A DNA stretch of 64,000 nt, from NCBI GenBank assembly GCA_035772405.1, contig JAYKKM010000254.1, positions 1-64,000 of the forward strand. Direction: 5' to 3'. The stretch's first letter is position 1, and every line of letters starts with the position of its first letter. Below the pieces are notes generated by a model that was not told the DNA's origin, ran no database searches, and saw nothing but the letters and a program-made list of their open reading frames with translations. Shown in pieces: positions 1-10,645 of the stretch. The translations under genes and the position numbers were made by a program. The DNA comes from Chrysogorgia sp. JL179-B06. Taxonomy: Eukaryota > Cnidaria > Anthozoa > Scleralcyonacea > Chrysogorgiidae.

Positions 1-470
1 CACGATTGCTAAACCTTCTTTCTCAGTCTGGCTGTAACGGTTCTCGACATCTGTTAAGGCTCTACTGGCATAAGCAACAATATGAATTTCCTCAGAACTA
101 TTAGCATTTTGTGATTTCTGAGTAAGCACAGCCCCAAGACCGACTGGGCTAGCGTCAACAGTTAGTTCAGTTTGTGCAGCTGGGTTGTAGTAGGCCATTA
201 CCATGGCGCTGGTGATTTGTGCTTTCAATTCATCAAAGGCTTGTTGAGTTTCGGTTGACCACACAAATTGGGTATGAGATCTGGTGAGTCGTCGAAGTGG
301 CTCACAGATTGTAGCATAGTTGGCGATGAACCGAGATACATAGTTGGTGAGTCCAAGGAAGCTGCGTACTTCAGATGCAGTCTTGGGAGTATCAGCATTC
401 TTGATGGCTGAGACTTTCTTTGGATCTGGTGATACACCAGCAGCAGAAAAGGTGTATCCAAAGAAATCCA
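1..470 (-). pseudogene. Gypsy Pol: RT thumb and RNase H start (partial)
   Basis: Minus-strand translation gives the thumb/connection with FGYTFSAAG and RSFLGLTNYVSRFI, then the RNase H start with VDASPVGLGAVL and AYASRALTDVENRYSQTE. These are standard Ty3/gypsy landmarks. The first RNase H aspartate is present in VDAS. The reading frame is open to the window edge. The RT palm that should precede it is present only in the opposite orientation, at about 475-895. Confidence 0.85.
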
Positions 471-474
471 GATT

Positions 475-895
475 TTATGAGGCTTCCAAACACAGCCGTT
501 TCACGGGAACGACATCCAACACCAACCATTGAAGAAATTTTACACGACCTGAATGGAGCCTGCTATTTCTCAAAGCTTGATCTTCGACAAGGTTTTCTTC
601 AAATTCCACTTGCACCAGAGAGCCGTAACATCGCCACATTCTCCACCCATCTTGGAATTAAGCGCTTCACCAGAATGGTTTTTGGATTATCTTCGGCCCC
701 AGAAATCTTTCAGCATGAAATCGAGAAAGCCTTGCAAGGAATTCCAGGTGTGAAGAATATCACAGACGATATCATTGTGTATGGCTCATCTCAAGCAGCT
801 CATGACCAGGCCCTTCGTGCAGTATTTCAATGCCTGAGAGAGAAGGGACTAACTCTCAATCAATCCAAATGTGCATTTAATAAGCATCAATATAG
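475..895 (+). pseudogene. Inverted gypsy RT palm segment
   Basis: On the plus strand this reads as the RT core, from MRLPNTAV through SKLDLRQGFLQIPL (motif A aspartate), FGLSSAPEIFQ and the catalytic box ITDDIIVYG to LNQSKCAFN. It belongs exactly between the minus-strand RT finger region, which ends near 900, and the minus-strand thumb, which starts near 470. The simplest reading is that it was inverted in place within this copy. Both junctions fall inside conserved coding sequence, which is why the RT is split. Confidence 0.8.
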
Positions 896-899
896 CAGC

Positions 900-1205
900 G
901 AACTTCATCAGGCTTTCTTGGTTTAGGAACACATACCAGTGGGGAGACCCATGGCGTTGGGCCATCGGTATCTTCTATTCTATTATACCTGCTTGCTCTA
1001 ACTGTTGGAGTTCCTTCTCTACTGTCTTACGAATGTTGAAAGGGATGCGTCGATGCTGTTGAACAACAGGAGTAACAGTTTCGTCTATGTGAATGTGGAC
1101 TGATGCATCTTTCAACTTACCAATTCCTTTGAAAATGTCACTGTACTCCTCCATTAGCTGATTATAGTCGATAGCGGTTTCCGGTTCTGTAGAGACAGTG
1201 TTCAC
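900..1205 (-). pseudogene. Gypsy Pol: RT finger region
   Basis: The minus strand reads QHRRIPFNIRKTVEKELQQL and then, after a stop/frameshift near 975, DGPTPWVSPLVCVPKPRKPD and EVR. This is the usual N-terminal RT segment of Ty3/gypsy elements. It stops at about 895-905, where the inverted palm segment begins. In-frame stop TAG lies near 1238, between this and the protease. Confidence 0.85.
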
Positions 1206-1209
1206 AGGT

Positions 1210-1763
1210 TGTGTTATGGCAATGAGGCCAAGTTCCTAAGCTGTGTTGTAGCACTTGCTGACTTTAGAGTCAAATTCAACAACTGTGTCCAGTTTTCCAA
1301 GTAACGAAAGAGGTTTCTTACAACCATAGGGGTAAATACGAATGTTTGTGTCCTGCACATTAACATGTCCTTTGGCCACAATCTTGTCATAAGGATGCTT
1401 GCCCAATACATTCACTGAAGCACCAGAGTCGATAAGAATTGGTAGGGGTAGACCAGAAGTTCAACTGAAAGTTAACTCTGTGGTGGTTACCGCACTTATT
1501 TCGTTGACACTTACGGTGTAAAGGTACTCTTCATGAGATGATGAACTGTCACTGTCTCTGGGATCAGTTTCAGCTGAATTGACGTTACCATGTTGGATTG
1601 GTTGGTGGCTTTTGTTTTCCTTTGATCTGCACATTTTTGAGAAGTGATTTTGCTTACCACAGGCATGACAAGTTTTCCCTTTTGCAGCACAAAGGCTGTC
1701 CTCTGGATGTGGCCAGTTTCCACCACAATTCCTGCACGTTTGTACTTTGTTGCGAGTTCTCAA
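1210..1763 (-). pseudogene. Gypsy nucleocapsid zinc knuckle and aspartic protease
   Basis: The first part (1461-1763) carries two Cys-rich units, CRNCGG..H..DSLC and the canonical CHACGKQNHFSKMC (CCHC knuckle), which bind genomic RNA in related elements. After an in-frame TGA at 1459-1461 the same frame continues with LPILIDSGASVNVLGKH, the DSG active site of a retropepsin. An in-frame TAG near 1238 ends it. The product would be a gag-pol junction region. The stops make it non-functional unless suppressed. Confidence 0.85.
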
Positions 1764-1837
1764 CGTTTCTTGGTTGTCTTCTGGATCGTGGCGAGATTTG
1801 TCACGCGATGTATGGCGGCCATTGTTGTTTTGATTTG

Positions 1838-2401
1838 TTAAGATAATATCGGTTTATCCGTTTGTTTACCATCTTCCATGGTTTTTGCTTGTTGTTCTGA
1901 AACTTCAAGTGCTCTTCCAAACTTGATCAAATCCTCTAAGGAGATTTTGTCCTCACGTAAAGCTCGACGACGCAAGCGTGTTGAAGAACAACTTTGGATG
2001 ACCTGAGCTTTGATTTCACGGTCACTATCTTGAAAATCACAATATATTGCCAGTTGACGTAGCTTTGTAACGAACTGGTCTATCGATTCCTCTGGGAGTT
2101 GACGAACTTGACGAAAGCGATAAGTTTCGAAGTCGATGTTTTTCTTGGGCGCGAAATGGGCGGTGAGTTTCTCAACAGCTGTCTCAAAATCGTCGCCAGT
2201 ATCGGTAAGAGTTTCAAAAATGTCATATACTTTCTCTCCAGCATAGTGGAGTAAAAGAGCACGTTGTCGCTTTTTATCCGTAATGTCTAACGCAGTAAGG
2301 AAGTTGGTAAAACGTTGTATCCATTTTGACCATCGTTGACTGGTCGAAGTGGGATCCGTGTCAGGATTAAATGATGGAAATGAAGGGAATTGAACAGCCA
2401 T
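1838..2401 (-). CDS. gag: Gypsy Gag capsid-like protein
   Basis: The ORF of 187 aa starts 133 bp inside the primer binding site. It is rich in capsid-type sequence: FPSFNPDTDPTSTSQRW, HYAGEKVYDIFETL, FRQVRQLPEESIDQFVTKLR and EIKAQVIQSCSSTRLRRRAL. This matches the retrotransposon gag (major capsid) family, whose role is to form the virus-like particle. A frameshift near 1845 separates it from the zinc knuckle. The ATG just downstream of the PBS in the correct orientation supports the start. Confidence 0.85.
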   Translation of the reverse strand: MAVQFPSFPSFNPDTDPTSTSQRWSKWIQRFTNFLTALDITDKKRQRALLLHYAGEKVYDIFETLTDTGDDFETAVEKLTAHFAPKKNIDFETYRFRQVRQLPEESIDQFVTKLRQLAIYCDFQDSDREIKAQVIQSCSSTRLRRRALREDKISLEDLIKFGRALEVSEQQAKTMEDGKQTDKPILS

Positions 2402-2520
2402 GTTGATTTCTTGGCGAACGCCTCGGTGTATAAAATATGACCAAACACCGTTTGGCGTTTCAAAACAAAGTTAAGAATAATCTCATTACCTTACTCTTAC
2501 AAGAATAAGTCCATTCAGTA

Positions 2521-2532
2521 TCCTCGTCGCCA
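2521..2532 (-). promoter_or_regulatory. Primer binding site of the gypsy element
   Basis: The minus strand reads TGGCGACGAGGA two bases after the LTR end, the position and TGG start of a tRNA primer binding site. The tRNA species was not determined. Confidence 0.7.
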
Positions 2533-2534
2533 GT

Positions 2535-2775
2535 TGTGTCTCACATCAACTAATTCATTAGACTTGATAAACACTTTTAATCGCTCTCGCTTTTATACAT
2601 ATCTCTAACCCACTCCTCGTGCTCCCTAGAGGGGGTCTCATTCTCATTCTCCATACACCCTCTAGTCTCACCAATGGGAATAGTACAGAACACTACAAGA
2701 GTTAATACATGAAACAAACTAATCACATTACATTTTACATTACATTAAATATTAGCATATTTCCGACCCACGACA
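2535..2775 (-). repeat. Gypsy 5' LTR (241 bp)
   Basis: On the minus strand the segment starts TGTCGTGGGTCGG and ends GAGACACA, so it has TG..CA termini and abuts the primer binding site. A TATA box (TATAAAA on the minus strand) lies at 2591-2597. The second LTR is outside the window, so the boundary rests on termini, PBS and TATA position only. Confidence 0.75.
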
Positions 2776-3238
2776 GTTACTCAAACTCCAATTTTTTCAC
2801 GAACAAGTTCCAGTTGCCGGACCTATAGCCACAGAAAAAAAAGATTGATGATGGTAAAAATGTAGTAAATTGATTGTCTCAAGTATTTTCGACTTGTTTA
2901 ATTAAGCCGCTCCTAATTTTTCCGGTGTAGATTTCCGTATTTGTTAAACTATTGACTACAACAACATTGACACCTGATTGTAAGGATATGAAGCCGGATC
3001 AAAGCAGGGCAACACATCGAAACAGCCGCTGCATTAAAAATTGTCATAATACAGATGTAATGTAATGTAATGACACATTTATATAGCACCATATACACTA
3101 ACTGTTCTGTGGCGCTTTACAATTTTACAATCAAAAAATTTAACGAACAAACTAACGAGTCGCATGTTACATAAGGGAACTGATCGTCTCCCTGTTCGAA
3201 CAAACTAGTCAATAACGAAAGTTAAGTTTATTAAAGGT
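2776..3238. other. Non-coding gap with a dispersed-repeat fragment
   Basis: No coding signal was seen. At about 3056-3125 there is a (TGTAA)n run followed by TTTATATAGCACCAT and GTGGCGCTTTACAA, a motif I associate with interspersed repeats in invertebrate genomes. Nothing else is recognisable. Confidence 0.4.
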
Positions 3239-3239
3239 T

Positions 3240-3850
3240 TACTGTTCTTCCTCGTATTCAGCAATGGCTTCAATATTGACTTGTGCATCCTGTGCAGGTT
3301 TTCTCTTCGGCTTAAACTTTGCTTCTTGTGGGTTCAGCAGTTCAGCTGGTTGTTGTACGTCACTCTGGAGTTCCAGAGGATAAATGAGCTGAACAAGTCG
3401 TTCCAAACTTCCTTTCTCTGTTTGCAGCTTGACTCCTCGTACGACTCCATCTTTGCCTGTTAAAAGGTGGACCATTGCCAGTTTCCAGGTGTTCCGATTC
3501 TTTTTTCTCCTGTGATGATTACTATTTCTCCTTCAGGGTGTCTTTCTCGTAGCCCGGTCAGGTACTCGAGTCCAACGATTCCAGAGGCCATCTTTCGTTG
3601 CATGTAACAACTTAAGTCGTTTCTTCAGGGGTAGTTGAAGTAGGAACGTGTTTGGCGTCAACACAGGCAATTGGGCATCGTCTTCCAAATACGTTAAAGG
3701 TCGGTTATTCATGCACGTCTCCACCTCCCACAGTTTTACGTGGAGATGCCAATGAGCCACTCAAACTGACTGCACCACCAAGGTGCTTTTGTGAGGTTGA
3801 AGCGCCAGTGTATTTCTGGACTGCAGAGGGTGGCGTGAAATTTCGTCTTC
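3240..3850 (-). pseudogene. BEL/Pao integrase C-terminal part (DUF5641-like)
   Basis: Minus-strand frames give WRFNLTKAPWW and FEWLIGI at the far end, then MNNRPLTYLEDDAQLPVLTP, and finally GKDGVVRGVKLQTEKGSLER and LIYPLEL. This is the end of a BEL/Pao integrase followed by the C-terminal DUF5641 tail. At least two frameshifts split it (near 3500 and 3760). It is in the same orientation as the BEL RT/RNase H block at 7247-8530 and in the order expected for one element, so the two are probably halves of one insertion separated by later sequence. Confidence 0.8.
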
Positions 3851-4215
3851 CCTGACTTTCTTAAACACGGAACGCGTGCATAATTAGCGTCTTAGACTCT
3901 AAGATGGAAGCTAATGCTATATATTAAAAATAGACAGCGCATCTTATTGGCTAACTCTAATCCGACGTTCTCTTCAGTTTTTACGGTTCTTCAAAAGTTC
4001 GTATAAACAAAGCAAAGCAATATATGCGAGATTCCAGTCTAGTTTCTTTTTACTTTAATAATTGTTTGAAATTTTTATCAATGATTGCAAAGGTAAGCAA
4101 TAAAAAGATTTATTGATGATTTATAATCGTTTTGTCTATAAATTTGTCAAAGTAAAATTATATCCACGTCGACATCTATTTGATGTAAATTACTGATTTC
4201 GAAACACTGCGATCA
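3851..4215. other. AT-rich gap, nothing recognised
   Basis: No conserved coding or repeat structure was seen. It contains a short local duplication of the type GCTAATGCTA and otherwise AT-rich sequence. Confidence 0.3.
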
Positions 4216-4218
4216 TTC

Positions 4219-4870
4219 TTGAATTTTACTGGTGGTCAAATCCTGAAAGAAACAAAGGTGCGGAAACGAAAACGAGAGGAATATGGAGAACAACAGGGAG
4301 AGACATCAGGAGAGTTAAATACAGGTAATACAATATATAAATATGTATATAAAGCTTGCATGCAGAATTCCTACCTGATATACACACAAACTAATAAAAA
4401 CCTTGCACCATATTTCGCAGTTTAAGTCCTACACTAATTAACTAAACAGTCTTCTGTTATCTACATCTAAACAGGATGCAAGGAGTATAAACTCGGATGC
4501 TTAGAGTGACACTCATGCTGCTGGAAATGATGACTCGTCTGTTGGAGTTGCGTGTGAGTATTACTTGCAAACTCACTGCATCACTTCGCCAGATGAAAAC
4601 AAGGCCCCTTTTCTTAATGCATAAGGTCAAGCACATCTACAAAACATCAGCAGGCGCTACAAAAATTATCGAGAGTTCTACAAACTGTTTAAGAAAGTTG
4701 GACTGTGGTGCAACCCTTCATATGTCAATAGAAAATATCAACTAGGGATCCTGATTGATGACATTAGGGAAGTTATGCCTAACTGTGTGGTAAAAGATGT
4801 AAGGAGCAGGTGGCCAAACCCTGATGGAGTCCCGTACAAAGGACATGTACCCAACCTCATAGATATCTGT
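4219..4870 (+). pseudogene. Unidentified conserved coding remnant
   Basis: A first piece rich in KRKREE ends at a donor-like ACAG/GTAATA near 4325. A second piece can be read in one frame from about 4490 to 4870 with a single stop near 4622. It includes the segments WCNPSYVNRKYQLGILIDD and VMPNCVVKDVRSRWPNPDGV. This looks like real protein, not random ORF. The spacing of VMPxCVVxxVRxRxPNPxG recalls the zinc-binding C-terminal domain of P2X7-type proteins, but only weakly. Function is unknown. It may belong to an element inserted in the BEL copy. Confidence 0.4.
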
Positions 4871-5490
4871 ATATGTACTGTATTTGTAAATATAACTTGA
4901 TCACTTGTATATACAGAGTATTATACCATATCATATCATGAATATATACGTCTGTATTCTAAAGCTCGCTCATACTCGGTGAGGAGTTCCTAACACTCAA
5001 TAAGTGCAATCTAATAATAGTGAGTCTCCACGCACCCTTACTATGCAACCATGCAAGTATAGTTTCATAGTCGTCAAGGTGAGTAGAGACACAGTGTTTG
5101 TTAAGCTACACTTATTGACTGTGAGGAACCATTCATTAGGTATGAGTATGAGTAACCTTTTAGAATACAGGCCACAGTTTATTATACAATATATCATCTA
5201 CCAGTTAACCGAATAAAATGCTGACCATATGTTGTCCCTAAAATGAAATGTTTTTGGTTTTAATACTCTGTATGGTCAAACTTTGAACTGTATGTGACGC
5301 GGTCGATATTTTCATTCTGCAAGACAAAACATCTAGTACATTGTAATATCTTCTCATTTCTATAGCAAATAATTTCTATTATTAGAACTTCAAATAAAAT
5401 TTACATGAAGACAAAGGATGATTAGGGAGCAACTGTTTAATATAAAAGAAAATGTTTAGGTATTTATGACATAAATTTGAAAATAAATTT
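4871..5490. other. AT-rich gap, nothing recognised
   Basis: No conserved ORF was seen. The short ORFs here have no recognisable domain. Confidence 0.3.
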
Positions 5491-6339
5491 TTAAACAACA
5501 GTTCTACAAGCAATACCTTCAGCAATATAGTGGTGATTTACATGCCCAAGTTTAGCAGCCTGGCACAATCCTTCATATTGTGATTGGAGCAAACAAGCAG
5601 AAGTAAAACCATGCACCATCCTAAACATGCAGTAAACTAACAAATATGAAAGATTAAATGATAGCCAAAGAAAATACATATATACATAATATATACATGT
5701 CATATTACATATACATATACATATAACTATAAGTAACATTTGGAATTTCACTCCATTAATCTACATGTTAATTCATCGACACTTCCAAAATTATTGGTTC
5801 ATTCATACAAACAATTTTATCAATTTTGTACTCACCTGACATTTACATAATATTTTCCAGCTGAGGAACTGCTCATCATGGATGATGAAAACCACTCTGT
5901 CACATGCTTCTTTACACATCCAATGACAACCTTTACACAATGACTATGAGGTATTACTCTTCCAATTTTAATGCTAGACACATTAAATTTCGAACCACAA
6001 TGGCACACATTTCCACTTTCGACAAAATATTGAAATAGGCGCTCTAGAGCTGTCCTGCAAAGAGGATAAATCTTGTCATTCTCCTTACAGACGCTGTGAA
6101 GTTGAACCTTTGGGTTGACATAAAGTGATGGTGAGACAGATGTTGATTCGAGTGAGTGATCATGAAAATTAACTGGTTCAATCTTCCATGAGATCAACAT
6201 TTGTTGTCTTCATATGAAGCTCTGGCCATAGCCGTTCCTTGACGATGTCCATTTTTTGGTAGTACTGTTGATTTCGCCGCTGTCTTTTCGTTGACGGTGA
6301 AAGCTCTGGCTGCATATTGACATTGCTTTCATCTGCCAT
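5491..6339 (-). pseudogene. Unidentified two-exon gene with one frameshift
   Basis: The start ATG at 6339 gives MADESNVNMQPELSPSTKRQ, basic and hydrophilic. A one-base frameshift near 6205 leads into a frame containing YPLCRTALERLFQYF and NVCHCGSKFNVSSIKIG. The exon ends at 5836 (CAG/GTGAGT). The next exon starts at 5620 after TGTTTAG, and the two are in matching phase (AG plus G). It carries MVHGFTSACLLQSQYEGLCQ and stops at 5491. The C-x-C and following residues could bind metal. I do not recognise the family. It resembles N-terminal parts of multi-copy repeat proteins of cnidarians, so a mobile origin is likely. Confidence 0.45.
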
Positions 6340-6576
6340 GGTCAATAATAAATTGGGGAAATTTTACTAAATTTATTCAAGTTTCAATTCACGCATGGTC
6401 AAATGAATGAAACGGATGACTGAATCAGCATTGCAGGGTACATAAGAACAGCAGGGAACAATAAACGACTGGCATTAGCGCCCGGATTGCGAGTGACTTT
6501 TGCGCGCCATGTTTAAATAAGCAGCGTTCATCCTTAGACGTGCTTCGTCGCAAATCACATTTATATATGAATTGCA

Positions 6577-7045
6577 TTAAAGGGGAAGTTTGTCCAAGAA
6601 ATATGTTTATCTGATTTGAAAGAAAACTTAAAATGACAAAGTAAGATATTTTGCAGTTCTTCGTTTCCTTGCTTCGTTTTTGAGATATTTCAGGTTGATT
6701 GATATGTAAATTAAACATCGTGACGTCACTGCGCGATAAGGAGGTTATATATCTTTGCTATTATTGAACGAAATCACGTGAAATCACTGAACGAAATAAT
6801 CATGCGTGTGTGTTTCTCCCACAACACCAAATATGATCATTTCGACGTGATTTCGTTCAATAATAGCAAAGATATATAACCTCCTTACCGCGCAGTGACG
6901 TCACGATGTTTAATTTACATATCAATCAACCTGAAATATCTCAAAAACGAAGCAAGGAAACGAAGAACTGCAAAATATCTTACTTTGTCATTTTAAGTTT
7001 TCTTTCAAATCAGATAAAGGGGAAGTTTGTCCTTGAAATAAGTTT
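6577..7045. repeat. Foldback element: 173-bp inverted arms flanked by direct repeats
   Basis: Arms 6607-6779 and 6845-7017 are reverse complements with one mismatch that I could find (GCGCGATAAGG against CCTTACCGCGC), around a 65-bp loop. Outside the arms an imperfect 30-bp direct repeat beginning AAGGGGAAGTTTGTCC occurs on both sides, at about 6580 and 7018. The arms are non-coding. This is a MITE-like or foldback structure, or a recent inverted duplication. Confidence 0.85.
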
Positions 7046-7246
7046 AAGACAGAATTCTTAAGCTTTGAAGAAAACAAAACGAAGGTTAATGGCTTTTTAT
7101 TAGACCAACATTAAAATTTGTTTGGTTTACTAGCATTACTGGCCATGGTGCCATTTTGAAATTTCAAAATTTAATCTCGCAATACCGCGGGGTTGGCGCT
7201 TAACGGTTCCGTTGGCTGCCACCCTCTGCTGCCGAGATCGGCGGGG

Positions 7247-8530
7247 TTATTTCTGTAGCGACGTGGTGCCATTTGGTGTCGGTATGGGCTTGTATTTTTT
7301 CAACACGATTCGCGACGAACTGGCGGTACTCCCCGGCGCCCTGTGTCCAATGGAGGGCGACTGTGCTATCCAGCCAACAATGATGTTGTGTGTGACCCTC
7401 TCTTTACCTATTGCTTTGGCAACGTTGGTGATGAAGTTGGCTGCCATATGACCCGCTACCAATTCCAACCGTGGTATGGCGAGACCCTCTTGGCTAGGCG
7501 TGACTTGGCTGCCACCAACATCTGAGTATTGCCGGAATCTCGTTTGGTCAGTGCGAACACTGAGGCACAGACTCCTTGCTTGCTTGCTAGCATCACCAAA
7601 CCCATGAAGGTGGATGTCCGTAATCGGTTCTCGGTGCGGAGCTATTGGTCTTGGAACTGTCACCTCAGCAGGAAGCGTCTGTTCCCACGAAAACCATCGT
7701 TTTCTGTGTGTCCCATTGAGTTTTGCATCCCAGGGAAGCTTGGCGTCGCATATATCTCGGTATATGATCTTCCCTTGTAGTGTTATCGGCGACGCTAGTC
7801 CTAAGGGATCGTAAATCTTCGCTAGTTGTCTCAGCGTCTCCCGTTTGGTAGGTTTGGATCGTAAATCTTCGCTAGTTGTCTCAGCGTTTCCCGTTTGGTA
7901 GGTTTGGTATGTGTCAAGGACTCAAGGTGAGCTGCCAGGACTCCCCAAGAAGAATGGGGATGATGCTAGCCCAAACAGCTCTCGTGAAGTGGAGCGTCTG
8001 GACTTCTTCATTTCCTCTTTTCCAATGGAATCGGAGGGCATCTCTTTCGCTCACCATGATGCGGATTTGCAGGAAAGATTGCTTTATATCTCCTGCTAGG
8101 TCCTCCATCGCACAAGCACTTCCCAGAGCTGATTCTGTAAAGACGGTCCCGGATAGAGGCAGTCGCTCAGCGAAGGACTGTTTGATGTGGCTTTGGCCGA
8201 TGCATTGCGTAGTTTTCTGGAGGCTGCTGTCTCTCTCACGACCACCTTATGTGGTATGTAAAACTCTTTACCTTGAGGTTCTGGTGCAGCTTCTTCAACT
8301 ATTCCTTGTGCCTTTTGATCCTCGATAACAGCATCATATTCAGCAGAGAGTCCCTTTTTAACCAGGCGGTTCTGGAGGGTTGTCAGTCGCTGTAGGCTTC
8401 CTTTCACGTTGGTCGGCAGAGGTGGATGGTTCCCTTCCAAGGTAGGTCGGTCTCGTACCAACCATCTCGTGATCGTTACAGCTGCTCTCGAAACTGTTTA
8501 TAGACTTCTCCCTGGTCATGCTCCGCTAAA
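7247..8530 (-). pseudogene. BEL/Pao Pol: reverse transcriptase and RNase H-like region
   Basis: From high to low coordinate the minus strand reads NHPPLPTNVKGSLQRL, EAAPEPQGKEFYIPHKVVV, NSPSLSDCLYPGPSLQN, then DIKQSFLQIRI and DALRFHW (RT palm), LAKIYDPLGLASPITLQGK (connection), LHGFGDASKQA and AIPRLELVAGHMAANFITN (RNase H region). These are hallmark BEL/Pao segments in the correct order. Several frameshifts are needed, so it is inactive. A 50-bp tandem duplication at 7806-7905 interrupts the connection. Gag and protease are not evident upstream. Confidence 0.85.
7806..7905. repeat. 50-bp tandem duplication in the BEL connection region
   Basis: Two copies starting GGATCGTAAATCTTCGC at 7806 and 7856 differ by one base (CGTCTCCC against CGTTTCCC). 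The duplication adds 50 bp, so it also shifts the reading frame. Confidence 0.9.
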
Positions 8531-9899
8531 GCACAGCTGCCAGAAGTTCAGCACTAAAACAGAACACGTTATATGACGATTGACGAACGAAGCTCTTCAT
8601 AAAGTATCATGGCCACTGATCTATATAATCATGGCCCTACTCATTCAATTTCTGATATTGGCGAGTTCCGAACATTTAATTCGGATAATTTTCGCATCCA
8701 GCGATTATACGAACATCTACGAATTACGTCATAAAACGTCATAAATCTGTGGACATACAAACATGAAAATCGAGTTTATTTTAACGTCGATCGAATATAC
8801 ATAGTTCTGCGAGGAGGTCTGGGTACGAGACACAAAGTCAAGATTAGTGTGTTGCCTACGGCAGCAATTAGGCTAAATGGAATAATCAATATTTTGTTTT
8901 TATGCAAGACACTTAACATATCACAATATCTCACTTTGATTATATCGATCAATGTTTGAATAACATGTTAATATAAAAGTAATTAAGTATATGTAATTTG
9001 TTTTGTTTCGGTTTTGACTGCAATTCACCAATTTATTATCACAGCTACTGTATATCTATTATTATATTATTATTATTATCAAGCGCAATGAAGAATTTCC
9101 GAATGGTATGGGATAAAACTGTAGAATTTCCGAGGGGTCGGGAAAATTCATAGGTATTTCTGAGGGGTCAGCTTAAAAATAAAGTATTTCTGAGGGGTTT
9201 TCTTCAAAATGAAGAATTTCCAAGGGGTTTGGCAAATAATTTCCGAAGGGTCGCGAAATTTCATACCTCATCCATAGGGGGTGTCTTAAATGGTTTTCCC
9301 AGGTACAGTATTAAAATATTTCCTTTGAGCTAAAATTCAGTGATCTTTTGCCTTACTTTGTTCCAGCATTAAAAGGTTTTCAAAACGATAAAACTGATAA
9401 ACAACTCCAAATATGGAAAGGCCACCTTGGGAGAATTTAGTTTTGCCTTACGTTTTGCAACAATTCCTGACTAAACTATGATGAAACTAATCGAAATTTC
9501 TTGATTTTTATCAATTTGATTTGCTATATGCTAAAACAATTGTGTCAAGTAAATGTCCACCACTATTCACTGACACTGAGGTGAATAATTGTTGTTATAC
9601 TATTACTGGATTGGATACTTTTACCTATTTTTTATGTGCGAGTTTCTCCTGTAATTTTCTTTTTTTTGCTTTGATTATAGATTACAAAATTAAAAAGCAT
9701 CGTTTTTCAAATCTAACTTGTTACAATGGACATACCAATTGTGAAGATTGCTGCCATAACATTGTTGTGCAACGTGGAGCATAATGATTTCACAACAGAC
9801 ATTGCTCTTCAGAATCAAAAATTGTTTTGACCCAAACAATAGAAATCTGATCTTCAACGACCACTTTTCCCTTACCATCAAGCTGCAGCTCCTTGCCAA
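8531..9899. other. Gene-free AT-rich stretch with a degenerate tandem repeat
   Basis: No conserved coding sequence was seen. A (TTA)n run lies at 9061-9080. At 9089-9275 the motif GAATTTCCGAGGGGT recurs about six times in degenerate form at intervals of roughly 23-36 bp. It alternates with short A-rich spacers, as in an old minisatellite. Confidence 0.5.
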
Positions 9900-10140
9900 A
9901 CACCCACATACACACACTCTGGGCTACTTGGCAGAGGAAATAGAAAACATCCAAACGAGAAGTTTGGCAATACTGGGTCTCCCATGTGACTTTCTCCCCC
10001 CACTGGAAGAGAGAAGGAACAGTATAACATTATGGGAATTTAAAGCATCAAGGACGACAATACTATTTGTGTAATATTTTTATTCCAAAAGCGAATGAAC
10101 ATCAACATAATTTTAAGGTCTAAGAACTTTTACCCACCTA
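9900..10140 (+). pseudogene. CR1/L2-like LINE, extreme C-terminal remnant
   Basis: The plus strand reads YLAEEIENIQTRSLAILGLP, then LEERRNSITLWEF, and in another frame RTFTHLSCRAGRPR. This is the familiar end of many LINE ORF2 proteins (E.IQ.R.L.IIG, ERR, RTF). Everything upstream is missing, so it is a 5'-truncated and frameshifted copy. Confidence 0.6.
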
Positions 10141-10149
10141 TCGTGTCGG

Positions 10150-10645
10150 GCAGGGCGGCCTCGTTTAACGTTGTTTTTACAAGTTTTATATATAATAGTT
10201 TTATACCTTTTTAACTATATTGCATTTTTTTAGCTGATGACAATGTAAATATAATTATTTATAAGCTATAATTTTATATTAATATCATACCTGTATGTAA
10301 ACCCACTGTATTTTTAAATTTAATATGTTTTAGTTAAGTATAAATATATATATATGTATATATAACTGCTGTAATAGCCATTTAAATTCTGTGAAATTCA
10401 GCTTTTTAGCTGCTATTCAGATATTTTAATAAAACCATTCCAAAATGAGATAACAAACCCTGAAACAACAGTATGAATCTGGAAATAATATCTAAGGTAA
10501 TACCATTTTTTGAATAAAGTTTTATTGAATGTTATAAATTTAAATCGATATAATAATTGCTGCGAGCGTGAGCGAGCAGCTTACTAATCCAGGATGTCGC
10601 TTTGTCACGATGATTTTCGGAGCCTCGGTACTATTAACGTTCGGG
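10150..10645. other. AT-rich gap, nothing recognised
   Basis: Low-complexity AT sequence including an (AT)n run near 10330-10365. No feature was identified. Confidence 0.3.

Larger units (their letters stand above)
1..2775 (-). mobile_element. Ty3/gypsy LTR retrotransposon, 5' part, degraded
   Basis: Read on the minus strand the order is LTR, primer binding site, gag, zinc knuckle, protease, RT and RNase H, which is the Ty3/gypsy order. The element runs off the left edge inside RNase H, so integrase and the second LTR lie outside the window. A segment of about 420 bp carrying the RT core is inverted within it. Gag and the zinc-knuckle region are in different frames, and stops separate zinc knuckle, protease and RT. 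The copy is therefore dead, although each domain is well preserved. Confidence 0.9.

Noticed and set aside
4219..4870. P2X7-type receptor gene
   Set aside because: Only a loose resemblance of one segment to the intracellular zinc domain; no channel part and a stop is present.
6425..6718. 97-aa minus-strand ORF
   Set aside because: Lies within the left arm of the palindrome and its flank. No conserved domain; the mirrored sequence in the other arm shows it is not a gene.
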